A DNA stretch of 64,000 nucleotides from Ascarosepion bandense (taxonomy: Eukaryota > Mollusca > Cephalopoda > Sepiida > Sepiidae). Shown piece after piece: positions 53,637 to 63,588 of this stretch. The stretch is taken from NCBI GenBank assembly GCA_037127315.1, contig JBBBDQ010000348.1, forward strand, positions 2,417,501-2,481,500, given 5' to 3'. The notes beneath the pieces were generated by a model, which did not search any database, was not told the origin of the DNA, and saw only the letters and a program-made list of their open reading frames with translations. The translations under genes and the position numbers were made by a program. Each line of letters starts with the position of its first letter. The first letter of the stretch is position 1.

Positions 53637-55078
53637 AATACCCACACCAATATATAACCTTTCCAAAACACTTAACAAACTAATTACTCCCTATCTTCCT
53701 GGTAAATATAGCATTAACTCCACGAACGAATTTTTACAGATTCTCCATTCCGTAAAACCTAATAATCAAATGATTGCATCTTTGGATGTTCAAAACTTAT
53801 TCACAAATGTTCCCGTCCATGAAACAATTGACATCATTATCCGTGATGTATACAACCATGCTACTCTCCCATCAATCAATATTAAACCCACTATATTAAA
53901 AAAACTATTATTAGCATGCACCACCCTTTCACGATCCCTTAGGCAATATTTATATACAAATAGATGGTATTGCGATGGGATCTCCTTTAGGTCCCCTCTT
54001 TTCTAATTATTATATGGCAAATCTAGAAAATAAAATAATTAATGACAACAATAAACCCTCTATATATGTAAGATATATAGATGACATCTTTGTTTTAGCT
54101 AAGAATATCGATCAAATTAAATATCTTAAAAACAAATTTGAAAGTCACTCCGTCCTCAAATTTACATTAGAACTTAATATTAATAACAAACTCCCATTCC
54201 TTGATGTATTCATTGATTCTAGCACACATAAATTTACTACTTTTCTATATAGGAAACCAACTAGCATAAATTTGTGTCTTCTTAATTATAATAGTGAATG
54301 TCCCCAACGATATAAGTTAGCTGTTATAAAAAACTTACTTCAACGCACACAAATGATATCTTCTTCGAAATCTATATTTTATAAAGAATTACACAACATT
54401 AAGCAAACACTAGTCAATAATGGATTTCCTAACTCCGTTATTGATCAACAAATTAAAATGTATCTCATCAAACTTAACAATAGCTCTAACAATAATGATA
54501 ATATTAATAATAATGGTTTACATCAAAATAAACATAACACTATTAACTTATACTATTGCAACCAAATACATAATAATTATAAACAAGATGAAAAAACTCT
54601 CAAAAACATAATACGTAGAAATGTTAAACCAGTCGAAAGTAATAATCAAATTAAACTCAATATATATTATAAAAAGTTTAAAACAATTGACCTCATAGTC
54701 TATAATAACCCAACAGGCACTAAACTAAATTCTTTACAAAAAACCAATGTAGTGTACAAATTTACATGCCAATTCAGAGATTGCATCTCTGATACTACTC
54801 AAAAACCTAGTACATATATTGGTTTTACCACAACCACGCTCTCCCGTAGACTTACATGTCATCTTTCTGATCAGAGTACTATTAAACAACATTTCTCTGA
54901 AAAACATAAACATGTAGGTAATATCAGACAGATTTTGGTCAACAATACGGTGATCCTTACTCATACACACAGTAAGAGGAACCTGCAGATATTGGAGGCC
55001 ATGTACATCAAATCAAAACAACCAACACTCAATAAAATCAACTTTAAAACAGGAAATAACATATTACATTGCATTTGA
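53637..55078 (+). mobile_element. Penelope-like retroelement: reverse transcriptase plus GIY-YIG endonuclease, one frameshift
   Basis: The first part reads YNLSKTLNKLITPYLPGKYS and NNQMIASLDVQNLFTNVPVH (RT motif with catalytic Asp). The frame shifts by one base near 53921-53926, continuing GNIYIQIDGIAMGSPLGPLF, YVRYIDDIFVL (YIDD box) and NKLPFLDVFID. After a basic, Asn-rich linker come NVVYKFTC, TYIGFTTTTLSRRLTCHL (GIY-YIG) and IKQHFSEKHKH, closing with ILEAMYIKSK...LHCI at 55076. RT plus C-terminal GIY-YIG defines Penelope-like elements. The 5' coding part is missing and replaced by an inverted terminal repeat. The 367-codon second segment is open, so this is a young pseudogene. Confidence 0.93.
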
Positions 55079-55450
55079 CTACATGGTTTTGTTGTCATTT
55101 CGCGCTATCCCGCGGTGTGACGTTAGAAAACCGCATCGCAAACTTAAGAACTGCGTTTATTATTTTTGGTAACTATTGCCGTTGCCAAGCGGAGTTTTAT
55201 GTCAACACAAAATAAAATCGTCGGTGATGGTGGATTTTATAATATTTCAGTTTAAACTACCTCTCTGAAGATGGCTCATGTGAGCCGAAAGCTTAGAAGA
55301 AAACCAATAAATAATTATCCAAATGTTGGAGAATTTTTGTCTTTATTTTCAACTGAAATTAAAGCAAAAATACGACGTTTAGAACGGCTCATGATTAAAC
55401 ATAATAGACATTCATTGTCTCTTATATTTAATAGCATATGTCTAGAATAT
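55079..55450 (+). mobile_element. Penelope-like element 3' terminal repeat, with start of a second frame
   Basis: After the stop: CATGGTTTTGTTGTCATTTC, then (55174 on) the segment duplicated in inverted form at the 5' end. The hairpin GGCTCATGTGAGCC (55273-55286) overlaps ATG 55271, which opens MAHVSRKLRRKPINNYPNVG ... SLIFNSICLE before (TA)n. Penelope-like elements are known to carry partial-copy terminal repeats holding the start of the coding region, which fits. Confidence 0.85.
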
Positions 55451-55594
55451 ATATATATAGCCTAACCTGTCGTATTCGATCACCCCTACTGTCATCAAAA
55501 ACTGGTCACATACGGCAGGTGGTCACTCACTAAAGGCTTATAGTCACGACCTATTTATGCCAGGAACGTATATTCCACTCATCAGAATGTACAT
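55451..55594. other. no gene seen
   Basis: Short unassigned spacer, less AT-rich than its surroundings. Confidence 0.45.
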
Positions 55595-55890
55595 ATTCGA
55601 ATTTTAATTAGGTCTTTCAAATATGTTATCCACTGCTATCCCCTGTCTCTTTTTCCTCATCATTGCTCACGTGCTCGATCCATGATATTCGCAGCATCCT
55701 TCTGTAGAACCACATTTCAGTTGCTTCAAGTTTTTCCTTCATCTTTGATGATATTGTCCAGCATTAGCTGCCGTATTGAAGAACTGACATCACATAGTAA
55801 TCCAGTACTCTCTTTTTGTTTCTAGTGAAATTGTCCTTTTTCTTAATACTTTACTCAACTTCTGGAATGCTTCATTCGCCAAGCCAAAAC
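55595..55890 (-). mobile_element. LINE-B copy 7, C-terminal fragment
   Basis: Minus strand carries the AFQKLSKVL, SLETKR, STGLLCDVSSSIRQ (frame-shifted), MKEKLEATEMWFYRRMLRIS and MDRARE...DEEKE... blocks in the LINE-B order. Frameshifts are present. Confidence 0.75.
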
Positions 55891-56864
55891 GTCTCCAACA
55901 TGATCCACAGAATAAAGCAACCAGCGATCGAAATACAGATGGTAACATTAAAAGATTTACAGTACAGTGCTTTTATCTTTCTTCTAGTAAGTATTCTTTT
56001 CTTAATGTTGAAGTCAGATGAATTGGAGGTTGGAAAGATGATATAAAAATATTCATTAGATAAGTAAATGTTTATTCATACTTTAGTAGATCTATTTACA
56101 GGACTAATTGTAAAATTTCATTTAAAAGTTATAACCTTGTATCGGTAAATGTTCCAATTATATTTATTACAAAATTAGTGAGGTACTAAAAGAAGACATT
56201 TAAAATATTACACTAATCAGGTCTAAAGCGACATACTGGTCAAATTCGATTAACCACTCGGAAATATAATTATTGAGCCTCTGCCTGTAGAAATTTTTCA
56301 AATAATGAACTGCAAGAGGTTTTAATGAATGGAACGACGTTGGATTTGCCAAATTACCTGCACGTGTGGAAAGCGCAATTGAATTAAATTAACTCGTGAA
56401 GCTTCACAAAATGTATATACATCAACAAACTACATGGCACACACACATAATTACTAACTCATTGTCGATCAAATAAAACCATTTACTTCAAAATGAAATT
56501 GTTATATTGTCACTTCTTCGAAGATGGAATAATTCCGGTTCCACGAAGCCGGAACAAACAATCCTGATAAAACGACGAAGATGAAGGCAGCGACAACCAC
56601 GAGGACGACAACGAAAATTAACTCTGGAACAAATTCGGAGTCTCTCACTAAAACTACGACGACAATACTTTAAACTTCTTGGAGGATGATTAAAACTTCT
56701 CAACTCAAATTTCACATCGTCGCAGACCCGCTCAACTCGACTTCTTCACATAAATATTTCATTTTGTCAGTTAACACTCAACCCGACCTTCAAGAAGATT
56801 AGCATAATAACTAACGAGAGACAGAGACAGAGACAGAAACAGAGACAAAAGCAGACAGAGTGAG
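55891..56864. other. no gene seen
   Basis: AT-rich DNA. 56515-56740 is A/C/G-rich with purine-rich words (ACGACGAAGATGAAGGCAGC) but has no supported gene. A (GACAGA)n-like stretch lies at 56815-56860. Confidence 0.5.
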
Positions 56865-56884
56865 ATATATATATATATATATAT
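56865..56884. repeat. (TA)n microsatellite
   Basis: Short TA run. Confidence 0.9.
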
Positions 56885-56934
56885 AAAAAAAAAACAAAGA
56901 AAACTACTCAAGGTCAGACTGGATTTGATGATGC

Positions 56935-57255
56935 TGACACATGTATCTGAAATGTGTCTTTGGCCATGCCAATGCGTCTTTGGATATCCGTGCCGCATTT
57001 TCCATCCTTTGTCAAAAAACTTCTCAGGGATTTGAATTTTTTTACTTGTTTTATTTTAGATTTTCTAACTTGCAGTTGGCATATTGATCTCCGCTTTTTG
57101 CTGATAACGATGCATTCAGTTTTCTTGAGGTTTATGCTCAACCCTTTCCTTTCACTTTCTTTTGCTAACTTCTGTAGATGGTCCTGCATTTTCCTTTCCG
57201 TGTCTGCTGTCAGCACCGTGTCATCCGCGTATCCGATATTGTTGAGTCTATGGCT
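56935..57255 (-). mobile_element. LINE-B copy 8: RT catalytic-box segment, open frame
   Basis: Minus strand reads LNNIGYADDTVLTADTERKM, QDHLQKLAKESERKGLSINL, KKTECIVISKKRR, VKKFKSLRSFLTKDGKCGTD and IQRRIGMAKDTFQ with no stop. This is the segment just upstream of the other LINE-B pieces. The Met-initiated frame extends beyond the homology into unrelated sequence at its N-terminus (above 57255). Confidence 0.82.
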
Positions 57256-57721
57256 GCGATACACAGGCAGAAATATTAAAATTATTTGCCCAGACATCGT
57301 GATGAAAGATAGCAAGTGCAAAATGTGGTCTCTTATTGACATGACATTTACTGAAGATTGTAAGGCATGTTTGATGATTTTCGAAATACTTATCACAATG
57401 CAGTGGAAACTTAAAAATGTAACATATGAGGACATCAATAAGTCTAGTTGTAGTTAGAGACCTCAGTTAGATTAGAAGAGGTTCCGATAGATTCATTGAA
57501 GATATTCCAGGGAAAAAAAAAGCATTAAAGAAATATAAAAATTGTACTCATAATAACATCTCACACATTACGAGTAGCGATATAAAATGTGGGAAAATGT
57601 TATATATCTTTTTTTTTGTTTTTTTATACATGATCAGTGGAAAAACTCATGATGCCTTTTCTGAAATTAGGTTTCTGGTTGGTACGCGAAAAGAAAAATC
57701 TGTACAACAGAAATCAAAGGA
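57256..57721. other. no gene seen
   Basis: AT-rich spacer. Confidence 0.5.

Positions 57722-57758
<37 letters not shown>
57722..57758. repeat. (AAT)n microsatellite at the 5' edge of an R2-like RT
   Basis: AAT run immediately upstream of ACTGCCTGGATAGACTACCG. Confidence 0.95.
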
Positions 57759-57760
<2 letters not shown>

Positions 57761-58915
57761 GCCTGGATAGACTACCGAAAGGCATTCGATAGTGTGCCAC
57801 ATTACTGGATTTTAAAAACTTTAAATATATACAAGATATCGCCCGTCATCATCAATTTCATCAAACAGTGCATGTCTATATGGAAAACAACCCTTTACCT
57901 CAATCATATAAATGGAACCTATAAGTCTGATGAAATAAACATCAAAAGAGGTATATTTCAAGGTGATTCTTTATCTCCCTTACTATTCTGCATATCATTA
58001 ATAGCACTAACCAGTCAACTTAATAAGACAGAATGTGGTTGTAAAATAGGCCAAAAGAAAATAAGCCATCTATTTTACATGGATGACTTAAAGTTATATG
58101 CTAAGAATGATAATGAGCTGGAAGGTCTTCTGCAAACTGTAAAATGCTTCAGCGAAGATATTGGAATGAAATTTAACTTGAATAAATGTGCTAAAGCTAC
58201 AGTTTTACGTGGATCAATACAAGAAACATCCTCAATTAGCCTAGACCCTGCTGTAACAATAAAAGAATTGAAACCAGAAGACGCTTATAAATACCTAGGT
58301 GTAAATGAGAGCGAAAACATTCACCATAAAAAAATGAAAGAAATAGTGCGTAAAGAGTACTATAGAAGGCTACGAATGATATTAAAAACTGAATTAAATT
58401 CACAGAACAGAATTATGGCCATTAATAGTCTTGCAATCCCATTTGTCCAATATAGCTTCAACATCTTAAACTGGACTCTAAACGACATCAGGCGAATGGA
58501 TGCTAAAACAAGAAAGCTTCTTTCTAAGCATAAGATGCATCATCCAAAGGCTGATGTAGACCGTCTATACATACCTCGTGAAGAAAGTGGAAGAGGTCTT
58601 ATTCAGCTGGAATTGTCATACAAGACAACAACTATTGGCTTACTAACATACATAGAAACAACAAAGGATTGGATGATACAATTAGTAAGGCAATATGAAG
58701 AAAGAAAAAATATTCAATAATAAAAGAAGGCAGTAAATACAAACAAGATTTACAGTTAGTAGATTCTGTAGAAAATCAAAACAGAAGCCAAGAACCAACT
58801 ATTGCGGCAAAAAATATGAAAATGAAAGCCAAAGATAAAGCTCTTGAAGAGATGAAACAACGCTGGTAAGACACACCTCTGCATGGCCAATATTCCTTGT
58901 AATCGTATTCCTGGA
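57759..58915 (+). mobile_element. LINE-C: R2-like retrotransposon reverse transcriptase, one late frameshift
   Basis: The frame begins in the (AAT)n edge: TAWIDYRKAFDSVPHYWILK (motif A), RGIFQGDSLSPLLFCISLIA (QGDSLSP), HLFYMDDLKLYAKND (YMDD box), GMKFNLNKCAKATVLRG, AYKYLGVNES, YYRRLRMILKTELNSQNRIM, HHPKADVDRLYIPREESGRG and TIGLLTYIETTKDWM, with a stop at 58718. A one-base slip in the A6 run near 58706 moves it to KYSIIKEGSKY...ALEEMKQRW, then another stop and TPLHGQYSL. The same lineage as the endonuclease at 47.2 kb is likely. The downstream zinc-finger and endonuclease part is missing. About 320 codons are intact. Confidence 0.88.
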
Positions 58916-59221
58916 TTACTAACCTGCATTCCAGTTGTATCTTTACGTTTAATATAACATATTTTTATCTCAGTTATCTGTTTTGTTGTTCATTATTTTG
59001 TGCGATTCCTCACCCGGAATCCACAACACTTGATTAAAAATTGGGGGGGGGGGGGGGGCTACGCAAAATTTTAACTTTAATTGAGCAAGAACTTTTGCAT
59101 TGATTCAATCTCCACGCTTAAGTTTATATTAAGGAACTCAACGAGAATTAGAACTCGACTCTCCTACAAACAGTTCCGGGTTATTATCTGTTACACCAAC
59201 CAGATATTCACCATCATCACA
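58916..59221. other. no gene seen; G16 homopolymer and a SINE-like trace
   Basis: A run of 16 G at 59043-59058. 59098-59210 (GGAACTCAACGAGAATTAGA, ACTCGACTCTCC, ACACCAACCAGATA) faintly follows the minus-strand SINE head. Confidence 0.45.
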
Positions 59222-59312
59222 TGCTGTCACCTATCTATGTACTGACCAGGTTTGACGTTGCTTAACTTCGGTGATCCTACGCGAAGTAGTGTTTTTACGT
59301 GACATGAGCGTT
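59222..59312 (-). pseudogene. 5S rRNA fragment (pseudogene or 5S-derived retroposon head)
   Basis: Minus strand contains GATCACCGAAGTTAAGCAAC GTCAAACCTGGTCAGTACAT AGATAGGTGACAGC, nearly the canonical metazoan, and especially protostome, 5S rRNA centre and 3' half, which holds the internal pol III promoter. The 5' part is weaker (to about 59312) and the 3' end stops at GACAGC, so the gene is incomplete. Mismatches (AAACC for GGGCC) argue against a functional copy. No other 5S unit is nearby. Confidence 0.8.
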
Positions 59313-59436
59313 AGCTGATCCTTTTAGGAAATAAGACACCTGTTTCTTTGCTTAACAAATGAAGTGCACTAGACCAGGAATCAATAGTACCATAATCAGG
59401 AGATGAGATAAAGCTCTTGTATAATATTTGCTAGTT
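59313..59436. other. no gene seen
   Basis: Unassigned. Confidence 0.5.
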
Positions 59437-60005
59437 TCTATAGGGCGTTGCTCATTTATTCTTTTCTGTTAGTAGTGGAGAGTCCGTTCTAGTGAAGGGT
59501 AGTTGTATACTGTTGCAGGTTAAGGGAATTTGGCCTTGTTGTAGATAGCCCACCATAAGTCATAAAGAAAGGTTATAAACCAAGAAAAGCAAATTGAGTT
59601 GAAAGATAACATTTTATATATAACACATTGCAATTAATGTTTTTACAATTGAAGTTATACATGAAGTTTAGGTCCAACGGAGGTTAAAATGTTCATGGCA
59701 ATAAAATGCTGAAAGAGAACTAATGCTTAGGAATTTGGGAGTGTGTAAGTAAGGAATGTCTTTAATGTGTTCGCTCCTTAGGTCAGTAAGTAGTTTTTGA
59801 GGCAGGGAAGAAGGAAAGAGGTAAGGGAGGCGAGCGTAGTAAGCCACTTGACTTCGGTCAAGGGAGATACTAATTACTCTCTTCTCCTCGAGTCGGTCTG
59901 CCTGGCGATGCTTTCTGTATCCGCTTTTTATATCTTCTTTTTGGATTACAGCAGCTCATTCGGGATTTCACTTGTATTTGATTCTGGACTTCTCATTGGC
60001 TGATA
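59437..60005. repeat. ~570 bp direct repeat, copy 1
   Basis: From TATTCTTTTCTGTTAGTAGT through GGCCTTGTTGTAGATAGCCC, GTCCAACGGAGGTTAAAATG, GATGCTTTCTGTATCCGCTT to CTCATTGGCTGATA. Repeated at 60141-60746 with high similarity. No coding region supported. Confidence 0.92.
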
Positions 60006-60140
60006 AATAATAATAATATTGAAAAGAAAATGTTATTCTTTTCTAGTGAATACTAGATAATTTGCTCAAAGATGAAGGGACATTGAAGTGACAGACGTGC
60101 AGTTGTAAGTTCTAAGGGAAGCAAAAACTACAAGGAAACA
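60006..60140. other. 135 bp spacer between the direct repeats
   Basis: No primer-binding-site-like or coding motif is recognised. It shares a TATTCTTTTCTAGTGAATAC word with the repeat start. Confidence 0.5.
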
Positions 60141-60552
60141 TTTATAGAGGCTTGCTTATCTATTCTTTTCTGTTAGTAGTTGAGAGTCCGTTCTAGTGAA
60201 GGGTAGCTGTATACTGTTGCAGGTTGACGGAATTTGGCCTTGTTGTAGATAGCCCACTATAAGTCATAAAATGAATACAAATCAAGAAAGGCAATTTGAG
60301 TAGAAAAATAACATTTTATATATACACATCTCAATTAATGTTTTTACAGTTGAAGTAATACATGTAGTATTTGTCCAACGGAGGTTAAAATGTTCATGGC
60401 AATAAAATGCTGAAAGGGAATTAATGCTTAGGAATTTGGGAGCGTATAATTAAGTAATGTCTTTGATGTATTCGCTCCTTAGGTCAGTAAGTAGTTTTGA
60501 GACAGGTAAGAAGGTAAGGAGATGTGAAGGTCAAGGAGATATTGATTACCCC

Positions 60553-60599
<47 letters not shown>

Positions 60600-60746
60600 A
60601 GTCAGTCCATGTGTGTGTCGGTCTGCGTCGGTCTGTCTGGCGATGCTTTCTGTATCCGCTTTTTATATCTTCTTTTTGGATCACAGCAGCTAATTTGGAA
60701 TTTCACACTTGTATTTGGTTCTAGGCTTTCCATTGGCTGATACATA
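60141..60746. repeat. ~570 bp direct repeat, copy 2, with a (CT)n expansion
   Basis: Same sequence as copy 1; the main difference is a (CT)n tract at 60553-60598 where copy 1 has ACTCTCTTCTCC. Confidence 0.92.
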
Positions 60747-61239
60747 AATTTTGCATAGGCTCGCGAACTGGAAATTTAATATTTAATTAATTTTTATTTT
60801 TTAACCGGAACATCTGCGCGGACCCGGATGCGCAAGACGACCTTTGGTCATTTGCTTTTTGGCCGTGAGAGCGCAAACATCCGGTCCATCGATTTTGCTC
60901 GGTATCACTACATATTGCTCGGTATCACCACATATTGCTCGGTATCACCACATTTCATCTCCTATTCTCTTTCCCAAGCACACAATATTAACTTGAGGGT
61001 CTCATCCCGTCCTTTGGTCATATGCTGCGGGGTGTGTATGCTTGGAGAGTTAATGACTTAAAGTTGATTGCTAATTAAATGAAACTAGCTGAAAATTTCC
61101 CATCAGTATTCAGTTACGATGGTACATCCTAAAAAAATAATGAAAGCAGAAGGCAACGAAAAGTTATAAGATCTTTCCAACCAGCAGTTAAATTCGAAAT
61201 TGAAACACGCACAAAATATTTCAGTTCAAGAAAGGCGAT
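60747..61239. repeat. mostly unassigned; 19 bp tandem repeat x3
   Basis: TTGCTCGGTATCACYACATA repeats near 60895, 60914 and 60933. The surrounding DNA has nothing recognisable. Confidence 0.75.
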
Positions 61240-61629
61240 AATGTTACGAAGACGCATGGGGGTTACTTAAAGGAAAAGAACATGAGAAAACATTACTATG
61301 GATAAAGATAAATTAAAATACGACTCAGAAAAACAGATAACTTTGACTGCCATTTCAACAAAATTTTTGAAGTCCATTAAAGGACAGAGAACCAAAAAAC
61401 CGAACGATAATTCCACAGACGGACAATGCTAGAGAAGAACATTTTGAATAGAACTTGCAGTTATATCTAACAATTTGAGCACTAAAACAATGAGACCTAA
61501 CTGCCAATTAAGTAATACACTTAAATTCATACAGTCGGAGTTCGAAGAAGGCAAATTCATTAGAACTTTTTTTAAAAATATTTATAAAAAAAGACACAGG
61601 GAAGTTACTTTACGGTCGTAGGAAAGCGT

Positions 61630-61835
61630 CAGGTCAAGAGCGATAACATTCTGTAACATCATCTTTGAATTTTAAAATCCCAACACATGTAGCAGAAGAA
61701 CCAGCCCATTTGTTTGAGAAATATTCAAAGCAAAAAGGAATGGTAAATATGCAATCACGCAAGATGGATTCTAGCCGGTAAAAATTGTCTAGCACGATAC
61801 ATATAACCAATTTTCCTTGCTTGAATGTACGTGAT
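61630..61835 (-). mobile_element. eroded LINE post-RT fragment (LINE-A-like)
   Basis: Minus strand DNFYRLESIL...NKWAGSSATCVGIL...VTECYRS follows the LINE-A order (KFFPSKSILH...CHIWSGAPAVLLGLL...) but is too diverged to place in the same subfamily. Confidence 0.55.
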
Positions 61836-61998
61836 TCAATAAAATCGTCAAACAAAAAAAGTGAGCCCGAGAAATATTCTTCATTATGTGTTATTTTGTC
61901 CTACACTGGAAATTCCTAAACAGAAATGATTTAAAGTGCAGCGGTTTCTTAATCGATTGTAACATATTCAGATACTGAAATAAGAAAATTGAACCCAT

Positions 61999-62540
61999 AA
62001 TTTTTTTTAATCGTGTCACCCCAAGCAAGGCATTCCACTGCCACTATAGCGCAGGGGGTTACATAGAGGGACTGGATATAGGAAATGTCAGAAGGAGGGT
62101 GATAGACAACTTAGGATGTACATAGGGAGAGAGTTGGAGAGAGTGGGTGTGAGTTAATGTGTTAGGAGGTGTCTATTGACCTTACATTTAAACTCCTGGA
62201 GGTTGTAGCCGTCGAGGAAGCAAGCATGCGGTAGGGAATTCCACAGGCGGGAAGTGCGAGGAAAGAAGCTGTTGGAGTAGAAATTGCGGTTACATTTCAT
62301 CGGTTTCACTGTAAAAGGGTGGAACCTAGCTGCCAATCTAGCATCTCGTGCGAATTCACATTTAGGGGGCACCAGTGATTTAAGTTCGTCAGAGCAGAAG
62401 CCATGAAAGTATTTATAGAAGAAGCACAGGGAAGCCACGTCAGACCGGTGAGAGAGATACTGCAGGCGGTCAGCCAAGTCGGTATCAATCGCATTACAGA
62501 TTCTTCGCTGTATTTTGTCAAGAACCCCGAGAATAGGCTC
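61999..62540 (-). mobile_element. LINE-A copy 11, post-RT frame intact, 5' truncated
   Basis: Minus strand GVLDKIQRRICNAIDTDLAD, RLQYLSHRSDVASLCFFYKY, FHGFCSDELKSLVPPKCEFA, CNRNFYSNSFFPRTSRLWNS and FLDGYNLQEFKCKVNRHLLT, with a stop at 62154. The 3' UTR ends CCTGCGCTATAGTGGCAGTG GAATGCCTTGCTTGGGGTGA CACGATTAAAAAAAATT. The 5' break is inside the KVQRR block near 62540. Codon-level agreement with copy 1 is high. Confidence 0.9.
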
Positions 62541-62936
62541 CAAGATAAGTTCTTTTGCCCTGCAGCTCAAATTTCCAAATCCATATTATTTAAAATAACA
62601 TATTTAGATAATGAAATGACTATATTCAACACATAATTGGCTTCAAGATGGGTTATTTGCCCTACACTGAAAATTTATAAATACGAATTATTTAAAATTA
62701 ATCGGTGTAGTGATCGGCCATAACACATTGAATTTATGAAATAAAAAATTTAAACACATAGTAGGCGTCATAAAGTACATTGCAAATATTTGAACACATA
62801 ATAGCCTATTGAGTACAATGCAAATTCTTAAACACATTTTTTTAAATAAATCTGTTTATGTATCAGTTAAAACAAATTTAAATTATGAAATAATGAAATT
62901 GTCCACAGAATAAGCTGCTTTTGCCCTACAATTTTT
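62541..62936. repeat. AT-rich ~100-125 bp dispersed/tandem units
   Basis: Words TTTGCCCTACACTG(A/C)AAAT, ATTATTTAAAAT(A/T)(A/C)ATCGG and AATGAAATAAGAAAATTGAA CACA recur here and at 61880-61990, 63132-63288 and 63600-63665, each time with similar spacing. Confidence 0.75.
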
Positions 62937-63131
62937 TCTCTAGCATTGTCCGTCTGTGGAATTATCGTTCGTTTTTTTGGTTCTCTGTCCCTTAAAGATT
63001 TCAAAAATTTTGTTGAAACGGCAGTCAAAGATATCTATTTTTCTGAGTCGTATTTTAATTGATCTTTATCCATAGTAATGTTTTCTCATTTTCTTTTCTT
63101 TTAAGTAACCCCCATGCGTCTTTGTAACATT

Positions 63132-63288
63132 CCTGAAAACAAATTATTTAAAATACATCGGTTTATTAATTGGTTATAACACATTTAAATAATGAAATAA
63201 GAAAATTGAACACAGAATAGGCTCCATGATGGATTCTATTGCCCTACACTGCAAATTACTAAATAAAAATTATTTCAAATACATCGGA
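63132..63288. repeat. AT-rich unit of the same family
   Basis: CATCGGTTTATTAATTGGTT, AATGAAATAAGAAAATTGAA and GCCCTACACTGCAAATTACT; the SINE starts after the next ACATCGG. Confidence 0.75.
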
Positions 63289-63588
63289 GTATCAGTTAAG
63301 TGCCATACGTGAAACACGCCTGGGTGATCATGTCTCGAAAGATACATGACTGACTGAGCAGAAGATTATCCCGCAGTAGGTTGCCATTGCTTTCTGCGAT
63401 AGACTGGTTGCCAGCCAAGGCTATAGAACCCAATCTGTTCTGTAATTTAACCCATAACTGGAAGGAATAGACAGATTAATACCTTTCCCAATGGTATTTG
63501 TGCGTAAATGAATGCACTGAATTCAACTGGAATTCGAACTCGGTTCCCCGATTTCGCGTTCCGAGCCGATACCCACAGCGCACATCCT
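63289..63588 (-). mobile_element. tRNA-derived SINE inserted in the AT-rich units
   Basis: Minus-strand head GATGTGCGCTGTGGGTATCG (damaged A box), GAGTTCGAATTCCAGTTGAA B box region, body and tail GGCACTTAACTGATACTCC. Confidence 0.9.

Larger units (their letters stand above)
61240..63131. repeat. ~197 bp inverted repeat arms 1.5 kb apart
   Basis: Left arm 61240-61437 (AATGTTACGAAGACGCATGG ... CACAGACGGACAATGCTAGA) and right arm 62937-63131 (TCTAGCATTGTCCGTCTGTG ... CATGCGTCTTTGTAACATT). Arms are ~85-90% alike by eye. Between them are LINE-A pieces and AT-rich repeat units. Confidence 0.9.

Noticed and set aside
54734..54970. Minus-strand frame inside the Penelope GIY-YIG region
   Set aside because: It is the antisense shadow of the plus-strand endonuclease coding sequence.
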